64,000 bases of DNA from Sapria himalayana (GCA_029783825.1 JAREIK010018588.1:127501-191500), one strand, 5' to 3'; shown: positions 35,706-49,490, counted from the stretch's first letter. A program made the numbers and translations. Notes: generated from the letters alone by a model not told the origin.

Positions 35706-36500
35706 ATGACTGGAACCCTAAACACCACGATCCAGAAATTTAACAGCAAAAATAGGTTTAGTATGTGGCAGATTAAAATGCGAGCACATTTAAAGAATTT
35801 TGATATCTAGAGTCCTCTAGTTCAATGCTTCATGTCCTCATACTACTACTACTCTTGGAATAACAATGATTGAGGCGTGGAGAGATGAAGAAAAAGCTCA
35901 CTCCACCATTCTGTTAAGCTTGCCTGACAAAGTCATTGCTGAGGTAGCAGATGAAGAATCTGCTGCAGGATTGTGGCTCAAGCTTGAGTCACTGTATATG
36001 ACTAAATCACTAAAGAACAAGCTTCTATTAAAGATGAGATTGTTCACACTAAGGATGCATGAAGGAACGTCTTTGAAAAAGCATCTAAATGATATAAATA
36101 GCATCCTCATGGACCTTAAACATGTGGATGCTAAGGTGGAAGATGAGGATGTTGCACTTCTACTCTTAGTCTCAACTTCCTCCTTCCTTTTAGAATTTTG
36201 TCGAATCTCTCATAGTAGGGAAGGAGGAGATTCCCCTATAAGATTTTCGATCTACCCTACACTCAAGAGAGATGAGACATAAGGCTGCTATTAAAAGAAT
36301 AGAGCAACACTCAACTAGATTGTAGGTGACATATAGAAGGTCACAATTTGTTCCATTCAAGAAGAAGTAGAACAAATTCCAGAAGAGGTCAAAAAAGGAT
36401 GACACATGTCTCTACTGCAAATAAAAAAGGGAATTGGAAAACTAAATCCCCAAAAAAGGCTAGAATAGCAGGGGCCGCTTAATCCTCCACCTGTTGCTGC
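35706..36500 (+). pseudogene. gag remnant of the copia element
   Basis: The start MTGTLNTTIQKFNSKNRFSM followed by WQIKMRAHL matches the N terminus of Tork-type GAG. A stop follows within 40 codons. A second frame (35,866-36,282) carries the UBN2 capsid-like domain with LPDKVIAEVADEESAAGLW, KLESLYMTKSL and LFTLRMHEGT. A frameshift then separates it from a damaged zinc knuckle near 36,405-36,460 (C-x2-C, then GNWKTKSPKK with the expected His and last Cys replaced). GAG would form the virus-like particle that packages element RNA. This copy cannot make it. Confidence 0.92.
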
Positions 36501-36501
36501 C

Positions 36502-36804
36502 ATGGCCTTTGATGACTTGGATGATGAAGAAGACCTTGTGCTAGTAACTTCCACAATGATCACAAGATCAGACTCATGGATATTGGATACTGGGGCTTCC
36601 TTTAATATATGCATTCACTTAGAGTGGTTCAGTAAATTTGATACGAAGGAAGCCGGCAATGCTATGGTGGGGGAAAGCCAACCATGTAAGGCGGTTGGAA
36701 TTGGTATAGTGAGACTGAGAATATATGATTGTCGAATAGTCTCACTTTCCAATGTAAGGTATGTTCCTGAAATGACAATGAATCTCATTTCTCTTTGTTT
36801 CTAG
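36502..36804 (+). pseudogene. Aspartic protease remnant of the copia polyprotein
   Basis: The frame contains SWILDTGASFNIC, with the catalytic Asp-Thr-Gly triad of retroelement proteases (usually D-S-G in copia). LRIYDCRIVSLSNVRYVPEM follows, the typical last part of the domain. The expected histidine after the active site (S-x-H-M/I-C) has changed to an asparagine context. The frame ends at a stop after NLISLCF, where the family continues. Confidence 0.92.
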
Positions 36805-36933
36805 ATGATCAGAGATGCACATTCAATGGTTGTGAGGGAACACTAAATGTTCACCCAAAAGATGATGTCATACTGAATGGGCAGAAGAGTGGAATACTAT
36901 ACACACTGATAGGTTCCACAGTGATAGGAGCTA

Positions 36934-37640
36934 TTGCTATCACATCCAGAGAGCCTGCAAAATGAAGATGAAGGTGACCTTAGCAAACTGTGGCACATGC
37001 GGCTCAGACATATGGGAGAGAAAGGTTTAAAAATTTTCTCTGATCTTAATCTTTTAGTTGGTCATAGAGACAAATTAAATTTATGTGATTATTGTGTTTC
37101 TGGTAAGAAATATAGAACTAAGTTTGGTTCGGTCATACACTGTACAAATAATATTTTGAATTATATCCATGCTGACTATTGGGGTCCCACAAGAGTCACA
37201 TCTTTTAGGGGTGCTCTTTTTTATTTATGTTTAGTTGATGATTACTCCAGGATGTCATGAGTATTCATGATGAAACATAAATATGAGACTTTTTATAAAG
37301 TTTTAGAAGTGGGTTAGCTTAGTGGAAAACCTAACACAAAAGAAGGTTAGACTGTTACGAATAGATAATGGTCTAGAATTTTATTTATCTAAATTTAAGG
37401 AATTGTGTAAGGAAAAAGGTATAGTAAGACAAAAATCTGTTAGGAATACTCCTCGGCATAATGGTATTGCTGATAGAATAAACCAAACTCTTCTGGAGAG
37501 AACTAGATGTATGCTCTCTCAATCAGGCTTAGGTATTAAGTTTTGGGCTGAAGCTGTTAATATAGCATTCCATCTGAAAAATAGATTGCCACATAGTGGA
37601 ATTAATTTTAAAACTCCATTTGGACTGGTAAACTTGTAGA
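36934..37640 (+). pseudogene. Integrase remnant of the copia polyprotein
   Basis: The first part (36,934-37,260) has the GAG-pre-integrase zinc-binding pattern, with LWHMRLRHMGEKG for the histidines and LCDYCVSGKK for the cysteines. HADYWGPTRV follows with the first catalytic aspartate, then LVDDYSR. A stop interrupts. The second part (37,322-37,639) has LRIDNGLEF with the second aspartate and PRHNGIADRINQTLLERTRC. In this last motif copia elements usually read G-x-A-E-R, so the catalytic glutamate appears replaced by aspartate. The domain integrates element cDNA. This copy is broken and probably catalytically dead. Confidence 0.93.
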
Positions 37641-39160
37641 TTATTCCAATCTGAAAGTGTTCAGGTGTGTTGGCTACTATCATGTAAATGATTGTAAGCT
37701 TGAATCACGAGCAAAAAAAAAATATTTGTAGGATATGGTGATGGAGTCAAGGGATTCTGTATCTGGTCACCATCTAAAAAGAGAGTGATCTCTCTAGGTG
37801 TGTCACCTTTGATGAAAGTGTCATCTTAAGGCAAGTACCTTTTCCTATCCAGTTACCTGATGTACCTAAAGCTGAACTTAAGGTGGAACTAAAATCTGAA
37901 TCTACAGCTCCAGGAAGGATATGTGTTGTCTCTAGACAAATAATAACTAATCATGAAAATGATGTTAAGTCTATTACTGAACATGATCCTAAACCTGCAC
38001 CTGAAGAGTCTATTCCCTATTGCATTGCAAGGGATAGACCAAGGTGGGTAAATGTAAGTCCTCCTTTGAGATTCAGCTTTGATGAATTTGTTGGGTTTGT
38101 CCTACACGTTGCTAAAAAGATTGATATTCCCGAACCATCCTTTTTCAGGAATGCTGTTAGATGTCCTGAATTTTTGTCATGGTTAGTTGCCATGAATGAA
38201 TAGATTAAATCTCTTCATAAAAATGGTACTTGGCTTATTGTATCTAAACCTAAAGGGAGAAAGATAGTTTCTTTCAATTGGATTTTCAAGAAGAAAAGTG
38301 ATACCTCTAGAGCTGGTAGTGTAAAGTTTAAGGCACGTTTAGTTGCAAGAGGGTTTAGTCAGAAAGAGTGTGTTAATTATAATGAGATATTGTCTCTTGT
38401 AGTCAGACATACCTCAACCAGGGTGCTTCTAGCATTAGTGGCACATCAAGAACTTGAACTTGAGTAACTAGATATAAAAACTATATTTATTCATGTAGAT
38501 CTGGATGAAGAAATTTACATGAGCCAGCCTGAGATTTTTGAGGTATCAGGTAAGGAAACTCATGTGTGGAAGCTTATGAAGTTGCTTTATGGACTTAAGT
38601 AGTCTCCCTATTAGTGGTACAAAAGATTTGACTATTTCATGACTAGTCATGAATACAATAGGTTTGACCATGACTGTTGTATTTATTTCAAAAGGCACAA
38701 GGATGAGTCATATATCTACTTGCTATTGTATGTAGATGATATGCTTATTATTGCAAGAAATAAATCTGATATTCTAGAATTGAAAGATTTCCTCAGTTCT
38801 GAATTTGATATGAAAGATTTTGGAAGAGCAAAGTAAATTTTGGGTATGGAAATATTCAGAGATAGAATTAAAAGAAAATTATTTCTTTCACAGAAATAAT
38901 ATATTCAAAGAATTCTATTTAAATTTGGAATGGCTTCTTGTAAGTCACTATCCACACCATTTGCTTCTAACCCCCATCTAACATTAGAATTTTTTCCTAG
39001 CTTTGAATCTGAAAAGGAACAAATGTCTAAGGTTTATTATTCTAGTGTTGTCAGGAGTCTCACATATCTTATGGTGTGCACCCAACCTGATATTGCTCAT
39101 GTAGTAAGTGTAGTGAGTAGGTTTATTATAAACCCTAGTCAAGAACACTAGAAAGCTGTT
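37641..39160 (+). pseudogene. Reverse transcriptase remnant of the copia polyprotein
   Basis: A linker with SIPYCIARDRPRWVNVSPPL leads into LHKNGTWLIVSKPKGRKIVS and WIFKKKSDTS, the start of the copia reverse transcriptase. FKARLVARGFSQ follows. The palm motif LLYVDDMLIIA is intact near 38,725-38,757. Downstream are KVYYSSVVRSLTYLMVCTQP and DIAHVVSVVSRF. At least seven in-frame stops lie between these blocks. Several are at expected Gln or Trp codons (TAG or TGA), as in YGLK-stop-SP near 38,600. Confidence 0.95.
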
Positions 39161-39635
39161 AAGATGATACTTAGGTACCACAAGGGGACTTCTAATGTTG
39201 GTATGATATTTGGTAATGAATCTGAACTCATGTTGGCAATATATTCTGATTTTGATTATGCAGGAGTTGTTGACTGTATACGGTCTATGACTGGTTATGT
39301 CTTCATTGTATGTATTCACCACACTATAATCTTCTGTTACTTTATATTATACTGAAGTAGATTATATGGCTCTGACTGAAGCTGCAAAGGAAGGGATATG
39401 GCTGAAAGGTTTTTTCAAGGGCCTTAATCTTTATGAATTGGTTACAACAGTTTTCTATGATAACCTCGACGCTATTTATTTAACAAAAGACCAAGTGCAC
39501 CATGAGAGGACAAAGCACATTGATGTGCGATATCATTTCTTTCAATCTAAGAAAAGGGTACAAGTAAAGAAGATTGGAACTTATGATAATCCAGCTGACA
39601 TGTTTACCAAACCTATTACTCTGAATAAGTAAAGA
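39161..39635 (+). pseudogene. RNase H remnant of the copia polyprotein
   Basis: LAIYSDFDYAGVVDCIRSMT and GYVF mark the start of the RNase H domain. A frameshift near 39,330-39,360 is followed by YMALTEAAKEGIWLKGFFKG, then TKHIDVRYHFFQ and NPADMFTKPI, the usual C-terminal end of copia polyproteins. The stop at 39,630-39,632 is probably the original polyprotein stop. Confidence 0.94.
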
Positions 39636-39730
39636 CATTGTCTTGACTTACTGAACATATCAAATCAGATGTAGTCTTATTGGACTAACTATTTATAGAG
39701 AGTGTCTCTCTATTTGTATGCAAAACAAAT

Positions 39731-39742
39731 TAATGTGGAGAA
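39731..39742 (+). other. Polypurine tract of the copia element
   Basis: TAATGTGGAGAA lies immediately before the right LTR, where plus-strand DNA synthesis is primed. Intact plant copia copies usually have a GTGGGAGA-type tract, so this one looks slightly eroded. Confidence 0.6.
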
Positions 39743-40320
39743 TGTTATATATAATTTGTTTTGATGATCTATTTTGTATAACAAAATTATTTATATTTTA
39801 ATATTTTTATGTAAGTATAGAAAAAAAATATTAAAGGTCGGGAATGAAGCAATAGCACAATAACGGAGGTTCCACTGTATGGTCAATGGGCTAAAGAATT
39901 TTTGGAGCAAAGCCTAGCTCATCCGAGTGATCCGACCTGCTAAAGTTAATTAAATAGAAAATGTATTAATATATATTATTTTTATTTTATGTTTTTGGGC
40001 TGCTATTTTTCAGGGTGTAGAAATGTTCATCTCTTTTTTCTCTTCTGCATGATTTTATCGTGACTATTTCTACTATATAAATTGTAAGAATTCTGGACAT
40101 TTTTTTTGGTTTAATATTTAAACACATAAGCATTTTTTTGGTGAATGTAGCTAGTTAAGTTGAATGACTAGTGGACCACATAATTCTTGTAATTCTGTTT
40201 CATTTTTTTGATTCTACCATGGTTGGATTGTGGTTGTGGATTGTATATATTTTGTTTGGTGTTGTTTCTCACATGTTCTCTTCTTTTGAATCACAATCAT
40301 GGAAGCATAATTGCCAAACA
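39743..40320 (+). repeat. 3' LTR of the copia element
   Basis: It starts TGTTATATATAATTTG and ends TTGCCAAACA. Its 578-bp length equals that of the 5' LTR although the sequences have diverged, so indels have balanced. The array resumes directly after it with TATCTATTTATC. Confidence 0.95.
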
Positions 40321-41091
40321 TATCTATTTATCTATATATTTGTCTATCTATCTATTTGTGTATCTATTTGTCTATCTATCTATTTATCTGACAATCTATC
40401 TATTTGTCTATATGCTAATCTTCTTATATTACTATCTGCCTATCTTTCTATCTATCTATCTTTCTATATTTCTATATACTATCTATAATTCTGTATATAT
40501 TTTTATCTATCTATCAATGTCTATATGTCTAATTGTATATCTATCTATCAATAAATTTATTTATATATTCATCTTTCTATCTATCTAAATATATATATCT
40601 ATATATCTATCTATATCTATGTATCTATCTATTTATCCATCTATCTAATTATCTGCCTGTCTTGTTATCCGGTATCTATCTATCTATCTGACTATCGACC
40701 AATCTATCTAACTATCTATCTATCTATCTATTTGTCTATCTATCTATCTATCTATGTATCTATCTATCTATGTATCTATCTATCTATCTGTATATCTATA
40801 AATCTATCTATCTTTCTATCTATCCATATATCTAACTATCTAATATCTATCAACTGTCTTTCTATCTATCTATGGATCTATTTATCTATCTTTCTATCTA
40901 TATATTTGTCTATCTGACTATCTATCTATCTGTATATCTATCTATTTGTCCATCTATCAATCTATGTATGTATCTATTTATTAATATATCTATCCGTCTA
41001 TCTATCTATATTTCTATCTATCTAACTATTTGGCTATCTGTCTATCTATCAATCTATCAATCTATCAATCAATCTATCTCTCTAACTATAT

Positions 41092-41095
<4 letters not shown>

Positions 41096-41129
<34 letters not shown>
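41096..41129. repeat. TA dinucleotide island in the right array
   Basis: A (TA)n tract of about 34 bases. Similar islands lie at 41,513-41,543 (mixed GT and TA), 45,441-45,464, 45,701-45,728 and 49,493-49,545. A (GT)n tract lies at 52,463-52,482. Confidence 0.9.
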
Positions 41130-41132
<3 letters not shown>

Positions 41133-42659
41133 TGTCTATCTATTTATCTATCTATATATTTATTTGTCTATATATCTATATATTTGTCTATTTGTCTATA
41201 TATCTAAATTTTTTTTATCTTTCTACCTGTCTCTTTGTCTATCTATTTATCTTTCTGTATGTCTATTTATCTATCTATCTATATCTCTATCTATCTATCT
41301 GTCTATATATTTATCTGTCTGTATATATGTCTATCTGTCTATATGTTTATCTAATTATCTGTATATATGACTATTTTTTAATCTACCAATCATTCTATCT
41401 GTCTTTCTATCAAAATATTAATCTATCAATAAGTTTATATGTCTATGTCTATATCTATCAATCTATCAATATGTCTATCTATCTATTTGTATATATGTTT
41501 ATTTGCATATATGTGTGTGTATGTGTGTGTGTATATATATATATCTACCTACCTTTGTATCTGTCTATCTATCTATCTAATAATCTATATGTCTATGTGT
41601 CTATCTGTCTGTCTATCTATCTATCTATCTATATATCATTATGTTTATCTATCTATCTGTCTATTAGTTTATATTTCTATCTGTCTATCTATCTATCTGT
41701 CTATTTGTCTACATGTCTATCTATCTATCTATCACTCTGTCTCTCTATGTATCAGTCTATCTATCTATCTTTCTGTCAATCTGTCTATATGTCTATCTAT
41801 CTTTCTGTCAATCTGTCTATCTATCTATCTGACTCTCAATCAGTCCATCTATTTGTCTATCTCTCGATCTGTCTATCTGTTTGTCTTCTTATCTATCTAT
41901 TTATATATCAACCTATCTATCTAATTATTTATCTACCAATCTATCTATTTGTATTTATGTCAATCTGCCTATCTTCATATCTACCTATCTATTTATCAGT
42001 CTATCTATCTAGCTTTATATCTATCTCTTTGTATATTTTCCAATCTATCTCATTATCTATTTGTATATCTATATATCTTTCTATATATCTATATGACTAT
42101 CTATGTATCTCTCTATTTGTCTATATGTTTATCTATATATTTGTCTATCTTTCAATCTATCTACTTATCTAAGTAAATTCTTATCTGTCTATCATTCTAT
42201 ATATCTCAATTTCTATTTGTGTATTTGTATATTTGTATATCTTTCTATCTGACTATCTAGTTTTCAATCTATCTATTAATTTGTTTATATATCTATCTAT
42301 CTATCTATTTATCTATCTATTTATCTATCTATATGTGTATCTATCTGTCATTCTATCTATTTATCTATCTATTTTTCTATCTATTTATCTATCTATTTAT
42401 ATGTCTATTTATCAATGTGTCTATCTGTAAATCTTTCTATCTTATTTTCTTTTCTATCTATTTGTCTATCTATATATCTATATATCTGTTTATCTATTTA
42501 TCTATATATCTGTCTAACTAACTAACTATCTATCTGTCTATCTAGTCTATTTATTTATCTGTTTATATGTTTATCTATCTAAATGTCTATTTATCTCTAT
42601 CTGTATGTCTATCTATTTATCTATTTATCTATTTATCTATTTTTCTATCTATATTTCTA

Positions 42660-43380
42660 TCTATATGTCTATCATTCTATCTGTCTATCTGAATATTTTA
42701 TGAATTGTCTATCTGTCTATCTATCTATTTATCCATGAATCTAACTATGTGTATATGTATCCATCTATCCATCTATATATCTATGTAACTATCTATCTAT
42801 CTATCTATCTTTCTATCTATCTATTTATTTATCTATATGTCTATCTTTCTATTTAACTATCTATCTATTTGTATATATATCTATTTTTCTATCTATATAT
42901 CTATTTATATATATGTTTGTCTATCTATCTACCTGTCTATCTACCTATATATCTTTCTATTTTTCTATTTTTCTATTTATACTTTTATCTATTTGTCTAT
43001 CATTCTATCATTCTATCTGAATATTTTATGAATTGTCTATCTGTCTATCTATCTATCTATTTATCAGTGTATCTAATTATGTGTTTATGAATCTATCTCT
43101 CTATCTCTCTATCTATCTATGTAACTCTCTATCTATCTATCTATTTGTCTTTCTTTCTAACTGTTTATTTATCTATATGTCTATCTTTCTATTTAACTAT
43201 CTATCTATTTGTATATATATCTATTTTTCTATCTATATAGCTATTTATCTATATGTTTGTCTATCTATCTACTTGTCTATCTACATATCTATCTTTCTAT
43301 TTATCTATTTATCTATCCTTCTATCTTGCTATCTATCTGTCTATCTGACTATTTTTGTATCTGGCTATCTTATTATCTAT
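42660..43380. repeat. Tandem duplication of about 330-340 bp inside the array
   Basis: GAATATTTTATGAATTG occurs at 42,691 and 43,019, and ATATGTCTATCTTTCTATTT at 42,835 and 43,175. The shifts are 328 and 340. The intervening sequence also matches, including TTTGTCTATCTATCTAC. Confidence 0.88.
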
Positions 43381-45206
43381 CTTTTTTCCTATCTATAAAT
43401 ATTTCAATAAGTATTTATCTTTATGTGTTTATCTATCAATTAATTAATGTTTAACTATTTATCTTTTTATATTTCAATCTGTCTATCTATTTATATGTCT
43501 ATTTATCTATCAGTCTATGTGTCTATCTATCTATCTATCTATATGGCTATATGTATATCTATTTATCTATCTATCTATCTGTCTATCTATCTTTTTGCAA
43601 ATCTGTCTATTTGTATATTTATCTATTTTCCTCTCTATTTATTTGTCTATTTGTTTATCATTCTATATCTCTATCTATCTTTTTGTCTATCAATCTTTCT
43701 ATCTGTCTATCTATCTATTTGTCTATCTGTCTATCTATCTATCTGTGTGTCTATATAACTATTTGTATATCTATCTATGAGTCTATATGTCTATCCATCT
43801 ATCTTTCTTGTTGTCTAGTTGTAATTTTATCCATCTGTCTCTGTGTCTATCTGATCTTTCTTTCTATCAATCTATCTTTCTTTATATCTATCTATTTGTC
43901 TCTCTCTAATAGTATATATATCTATCTATCTCTTGATATGTCTATGTATCTATCTGTTTATCTCTCTATCTATCCATTGGTCTATCTATCTATTTGTCTA
44001 TTTGTGTATATGTCTATTTGTATTTCTGTCTATCTACTTATCTATGAATCTGCTTATCTATTTATCTATCTATCTGTCTATCTATCTATATATCTATATA
44101 TCTATTTATCTAGCTTTCTATCTATGTCTCTATCATGCTTCCTATCTATCTATCTATCTATCTAACTATATATTTGTCTATCTATCTATCTAACTATATA
44201 TTTGTCTATCTATCTATCTTTCTATCTATCTATATGTCTATTTGTCTATCTATCTATATAATTTTCTATCTATCTATCTATATTCCTAACTGTGTACCAT
44301 TCTATCTATCTAGCTGTCTATATTTCTATATATCTCTTTTTCTATATGTCTATCTTTTTATCTGTCAATCTAGTTATATGTCTATCTAATGATCTATCTA
44401 TCTTTCTGTCCATATATTTATTTATTTATCTAACTATCTATATGTCGATATGTTTATCTGTGTATATGTCTATATGTTTATCTGTCTATCTATCTATCTA
44501 TCTGTGTGTCTCTCTATCTATTTGTCTATCTATCTATATATCTATTTATGTATCTGTCTATCTGTGTATTTGTCTATCTTTCTATCTCTCTATTTATCTA
44601 TCTATATATCTATCTATCTATTTGTTTATCTGTATATCTGTCTATCTAACTATATGTCTATCTTTTTATTTATCTATTTCCATATCTATCTCTCTCTCTC
44701 TATCTGTCTATCTATCTTTCTGGCTGTCTGTCTATTTATTCAAGTATCTATCAATTTGTCTATTTTTATTTCTATTTATTTATCTATCTATCTTTCTATC
44801 TATCTATTTGTATATTTGTCTTTTTGGCTATCTGGGTAATTGATGATCTGTCGATGTGTTTATCTAAATATCTATTTTTCTATCTATGTATATGCATATC
44901 TATTTATCAATCTATTTATCTATCTATCTATCTATCTGTCTGTCTCTGTATCGTTCTGTCTGTCTCTCTATCTATCAGTCTATCTATCTATCATTCTATC
45001 TTTTTATTTATCTATCTGTCTATTAGTGTATGTGTCTATTTGTCGATCTATCTATTTATTTGTCTCTATTTCTATCTATCTATCTACCTATCTGTATATC
45101 TATTTATTAGTCTATATGTTGATTTGTCTATCTTTCTATCTATTTATCTGTATATGTGTTTATGTGCCTATGTGTCTATTTGTCTATCTTCCTAGTTGTT
45201 TATATG

Positions 45207-45238
<32 letters not shown>

Positions 45239-45696
45239 CTGTCTATCTGTCTAGCTATCTAATAATCTAATTGTGTATCTGTCTATCTGTCAATCTATTT
45301 ATTTTTTTATCTATTTATTTGTCTATCTATCTGTCTATCACTTTATGTATCTCTCTATCTATCTCTGTATCTATGTGTTTGTCTATCTGTTTGTCTATCT
45401 ATCTGCCTATCTATCTATCAATCTATTTATCTATTTATCTATATATATATATATATATATATATTTGTTTCTTTATCTGTCTATCTATCTATCTTTCTAT
45501 TTGTCTATCTGTCTATCTGTCTATCTGTATATTTGTTTATTTGTCTAACTATCTATCTGCTTATTAGTCTATATGTCTAATTGTCATTCTCACTATCTAT
45601 CTATCTATTTTCTACCTATGTATTTGTCTATCTCTTATATCTATCTATATGTCTATGTTTTATATATCTATCTTTCTATCTATAAATTTGTATATC

Positions 45697-45727
<31 letters not shown>

Positions 45728-46430
45728 TATCGATCTATCTCTCTCTCAATTTCTTTGTCTACTATCTATCTCTGATATGTCTATCGGTCATTCTATAAAT
45801 ATCTCAATTTGTGAATCTATCAATCAGTCAATCTGTCAATCTATCAATCTGTATATCTAACTATATATCTCTCTATTTATCAATCTATCTATCTATCTTT
45901 TTGTGTATCTGTAAATTTATGAATTTGTTAATCTGTCAATCTATCTATATGTCTATCTTTCTATCTATCTCTAAATTTATCTTTTTCTCTATATATCTAT
46001 TCCATGTCTATCTATCTTTTTGTTTATCTATTTATTTATCTATCTATCTGTCTATCATTCTGTCTGTCTATCTATATATCTATCTATATGTCTCTTTATA
46101 TATCTATAATCTACCTATTCACGTATCTGCCTATCTGTATATCTGTCTTTCTATTTATCTATCTATCTCTCTATCTATCTACCTATTTATCTATATGTCA
46201 ATCTATTTATCAATCTATTTGTTTATCTGACTATATGTCTATCTATCTATCTGTCTATCTATCTATTTGTCTATTTATCTTCCAATTAATCAATAAAGAT
46301 ATATATAAGTCTATATGTCTATGTGTATATCTGTCAAGATATCAATCTGTCTAACTATCTATCGATCTATCTTTTTATTTGTATATCTATATAAATGTCT
46401 ATCGATCTCTCTATTTGTTTAACTATCTAT

Positions 46431-46776
46431 TCGTCCGGTTTATATGTATACTTGTCTTTCTGTCTCTCTTCCTATCTATGTAATTGATTATTTTTCTATC
46501 TGTATATTTGTATATCTATCTATCTATCTTTATGTCTAGATTTCTATTAATCACTCTATCAATCATTTGATCTATCTATATATTTATCTCTCTATGTGAC
46601 TATTCGTCCGGTTTATATGTATACTTGTCTATCTGTCTATCTTCCTATCTATATAATTGATTATTTTTCTATCTGAATATTTGTATATCTATCTATCTAT
46701 CTTTATGTCTAGGTTTCTATAAATCAATCTATTAATCATTTAATCTATCTATATATTTATCTGTCTATATGACTAT
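46431..46776. repeat. Tandem duplication of 173 bp inside the array
   Basis: Unit 1 starts TCGTCCGGTTTATATGTATA at 46,431 and unit 2 at 46,604. Both continue through ATTGATTATTTTTCTATCTG and TCTTTATGTCTAG with few differences. The CGTCCGG word is foreign to the TCTA pattern, so the duplication is easy to verify. Confidence 0.93.
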
Positions 46777-49490
46777 TTGTCTATCTGCCAATCTTTATAT
46801 CTATCTTTCTTCCTATATAGAAATCTTTCAATAACTCTATATGTATACGTGCATATATGTCAATCTATCAATCTGTCCAACTATCTATGTGCTTATCTTT
46901 CAATCTATCTATCTATTTATATGTCTATATGTCAATCTATCTGTCTATCCGTCTATATGTATATCTATCTATTTGTCTATCTGACAATCTGTCTATTTTC
47001 CTATATATCTATATGTATATCTATCGATCTATCTATTTGCCTATCTATCTATATGTCTCTCTTTCTATCTATCTATTTATCTATGTAGGTATCTCTCAAT
47101 CTATCTATATGTCTATCAATCAATCTATCTGTCTATCAATCTCTCTTTCTATCAGTCTATCAATATTTCAATCAATCAATCAATCAACTTGTCGATCTAT
47201 AAATCTATCTATATATCTTTCTTTCTGTTTCTTTATATATCTGTCAATATAGTGATATGTCTATCAGGGTTTCTTTAAATCTATTAATTTGTCAATAAAT
47301 AAATATATCACTCTGTCAATCTTTATATCTATATATCTCTCTATCTATATATCTAACTATATGTCTATCTATATGTCTATATGTCTGTCTATCTATCTAT
47401 CTATATATCTGTCTATCACAATATATGTCTTTTATTTATCTGACTATCTATCAATCTTTTTATCTAATTATCTGTCAATTTGCTATTTGTCTATCTGTCT
47501 ATCTATTTATCTGTCTATTTGTATTTTTGTCTTTCTATCAATCTATCTATATGCCTATCTGTCCATCTATCTATATTTTTAATTGTTGATTTATCTATCA
47601 TTCTAACTGTCTATCTACCTATCTATATATCTATCTAACTATCTATATGTCTATTGTCTATTTATCTATGTATTTGTTTATATATGTTCTATCTATCTAT
47701 CTATCAATCTGTGTATCTGTCTATGGGTGTATCTATTTATTTGTCAATTTATCTATCTATCTATCTGTTTATCTTTTTATCTATATATCTTTCTTTCTTT
47801 CTGTCTATGTATCTATTTATCTGTCTATCTGTATATATCTATCTATCTATATTTATATCTATCTATCTATCTATCAGTATATCTATATATCTTCTAATCT
47901 ATATATCTACTTATTTTTTATTTATCTATATATCTATATTTCTATCAGAATATCAGTCCATCAGCCTATCCATCTATCTACCTATCTACTTATCTGTATA
48001 TCTATCTATCTATCAATCTATTTATCTATCTATCTATCTGTCTATCAACTATCTATCTATCTATCGGCCATTCTATCTATGTCTATAATCTATTTGTTTA
48101 AGTGTCTATCTGACTATATGACTATATGTCTATATGTCTATGTGTCAATTTGTCAATATATCAATCTGTCTAACTATCTATCTGTCTATCTATCTTTCAA
48201 TGTCTATCTCTCTATATGTCTATCTATCTATTTGTCAATCTGTCTATCTGTATATATGTCTATATGCCTATATGTATATGTGTTTATTTGTCTATGTGCC
48301 TATCTATCTTTTTGCATATCATTCTATATGTTTATCTATCTATCTATCTATCTCTCTATCTACTATATATCAATCTATCTATTTATCTAACTATCTATCT
48401 ATCTTTCTTTCTATCTGTGTATATGCCTATTTTTCTATCTATTTAACTAACTATGTATCAATTTGTCTATCTATCTATCTGACTATTTATCTATCTATCT
48501 CTCTCTCAAGCTATCTTTCTGTCAATCTGCTAGTCCATATGTCTGTCCATTTATCTATTTTTCTATCTGTGTATCTGTATATCTATCTATCTACCTATTT
48601 ATCGATATGTCTATCTATAAATTTATCTATCTATCTATATATTTATCTATCTATATGTCTAGCTATTTATCTGTCTATCTATCTATATGTATGACTATCT
48701 AACAGTCTATTTATTTATCTCTCTATCTTTCTATCTGTCTATTTGTCTATGTTTATATCGTTTTATGTCTGTCTATCTATCTATTTATCTATCTATCTAT
48801 TTATCTATCTATCTATTTATCTATCTATCTATTTATCTTTCTATCTTGCTATCAAGCTATATGTCTATCTATCTATCTGACTATCTATCAATCTGTATAT
48901 CTGAATATCGGTCTATCTATCTATTTGTCTATCTATCTGTCAATTAGTAAATCTGCATATCTTTCAATATGTCAATTTTTCTATCTGTCTATCTATCTGC
49001 CTATCTGTCTATTTATCTATCTATCTGTTTATCTATCTATCTGTCATTATATCTATATGTCTGTCTATTTATCTATCTTTCTATATATTTATCTATCTGT
49101 CTATCTATCGATCAATAAATCTGTCTGTCAATATGCATATCTATCTATCTAATTATCATTCTATCAATATATCTGTCTATCTAGCTATCTGTCTATCTAT
49201 CTATATGCCTATCTGACTATCTAGCTATCTGTCTATCTATCTATCTGTCTATCTGTCTATATGCCTATATGCCTATCTGACTATCTATCTAACCAACTAT
49301 CCGTCTATCTATCTATATATCTATCTATGTATCTCTCTATTTGTTAATCTATTTATCTATGTATATGTCAATTTATTTAACTTTATATCTGTAAATCTGT
49401 CTATCTATCTATTTATCTATCTGTTAATCTGACTATATATCTATCAATCTATCAATCTATCTATCTATCTACATGTCTATTCTTTCTTTT

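Larger units (their letters stand above)
35041..40320 (+). mobile_element. Ty1-copia LTR retrotransposon, Tork/Tnt1-like, degenerate, 5,280 bp
   Basis: The element is bounded by two 578-bp LTRs with TG...CA ends and contains remnants of gag, protease, integrase, reverse transcriptase and RNase H in copia order. It interrupts the TCTA array, which has the same orientation on both sides. The gag domain and the RPRWVNVSPPLRF linker before the reverse transcriptase point to the Tork/Tnt1 group. Many stops and frameshifts make it non-autonomous. The two LTRs show many substitutions and small indels relative to each other, so the insertion is old. Confidence 0.96.
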
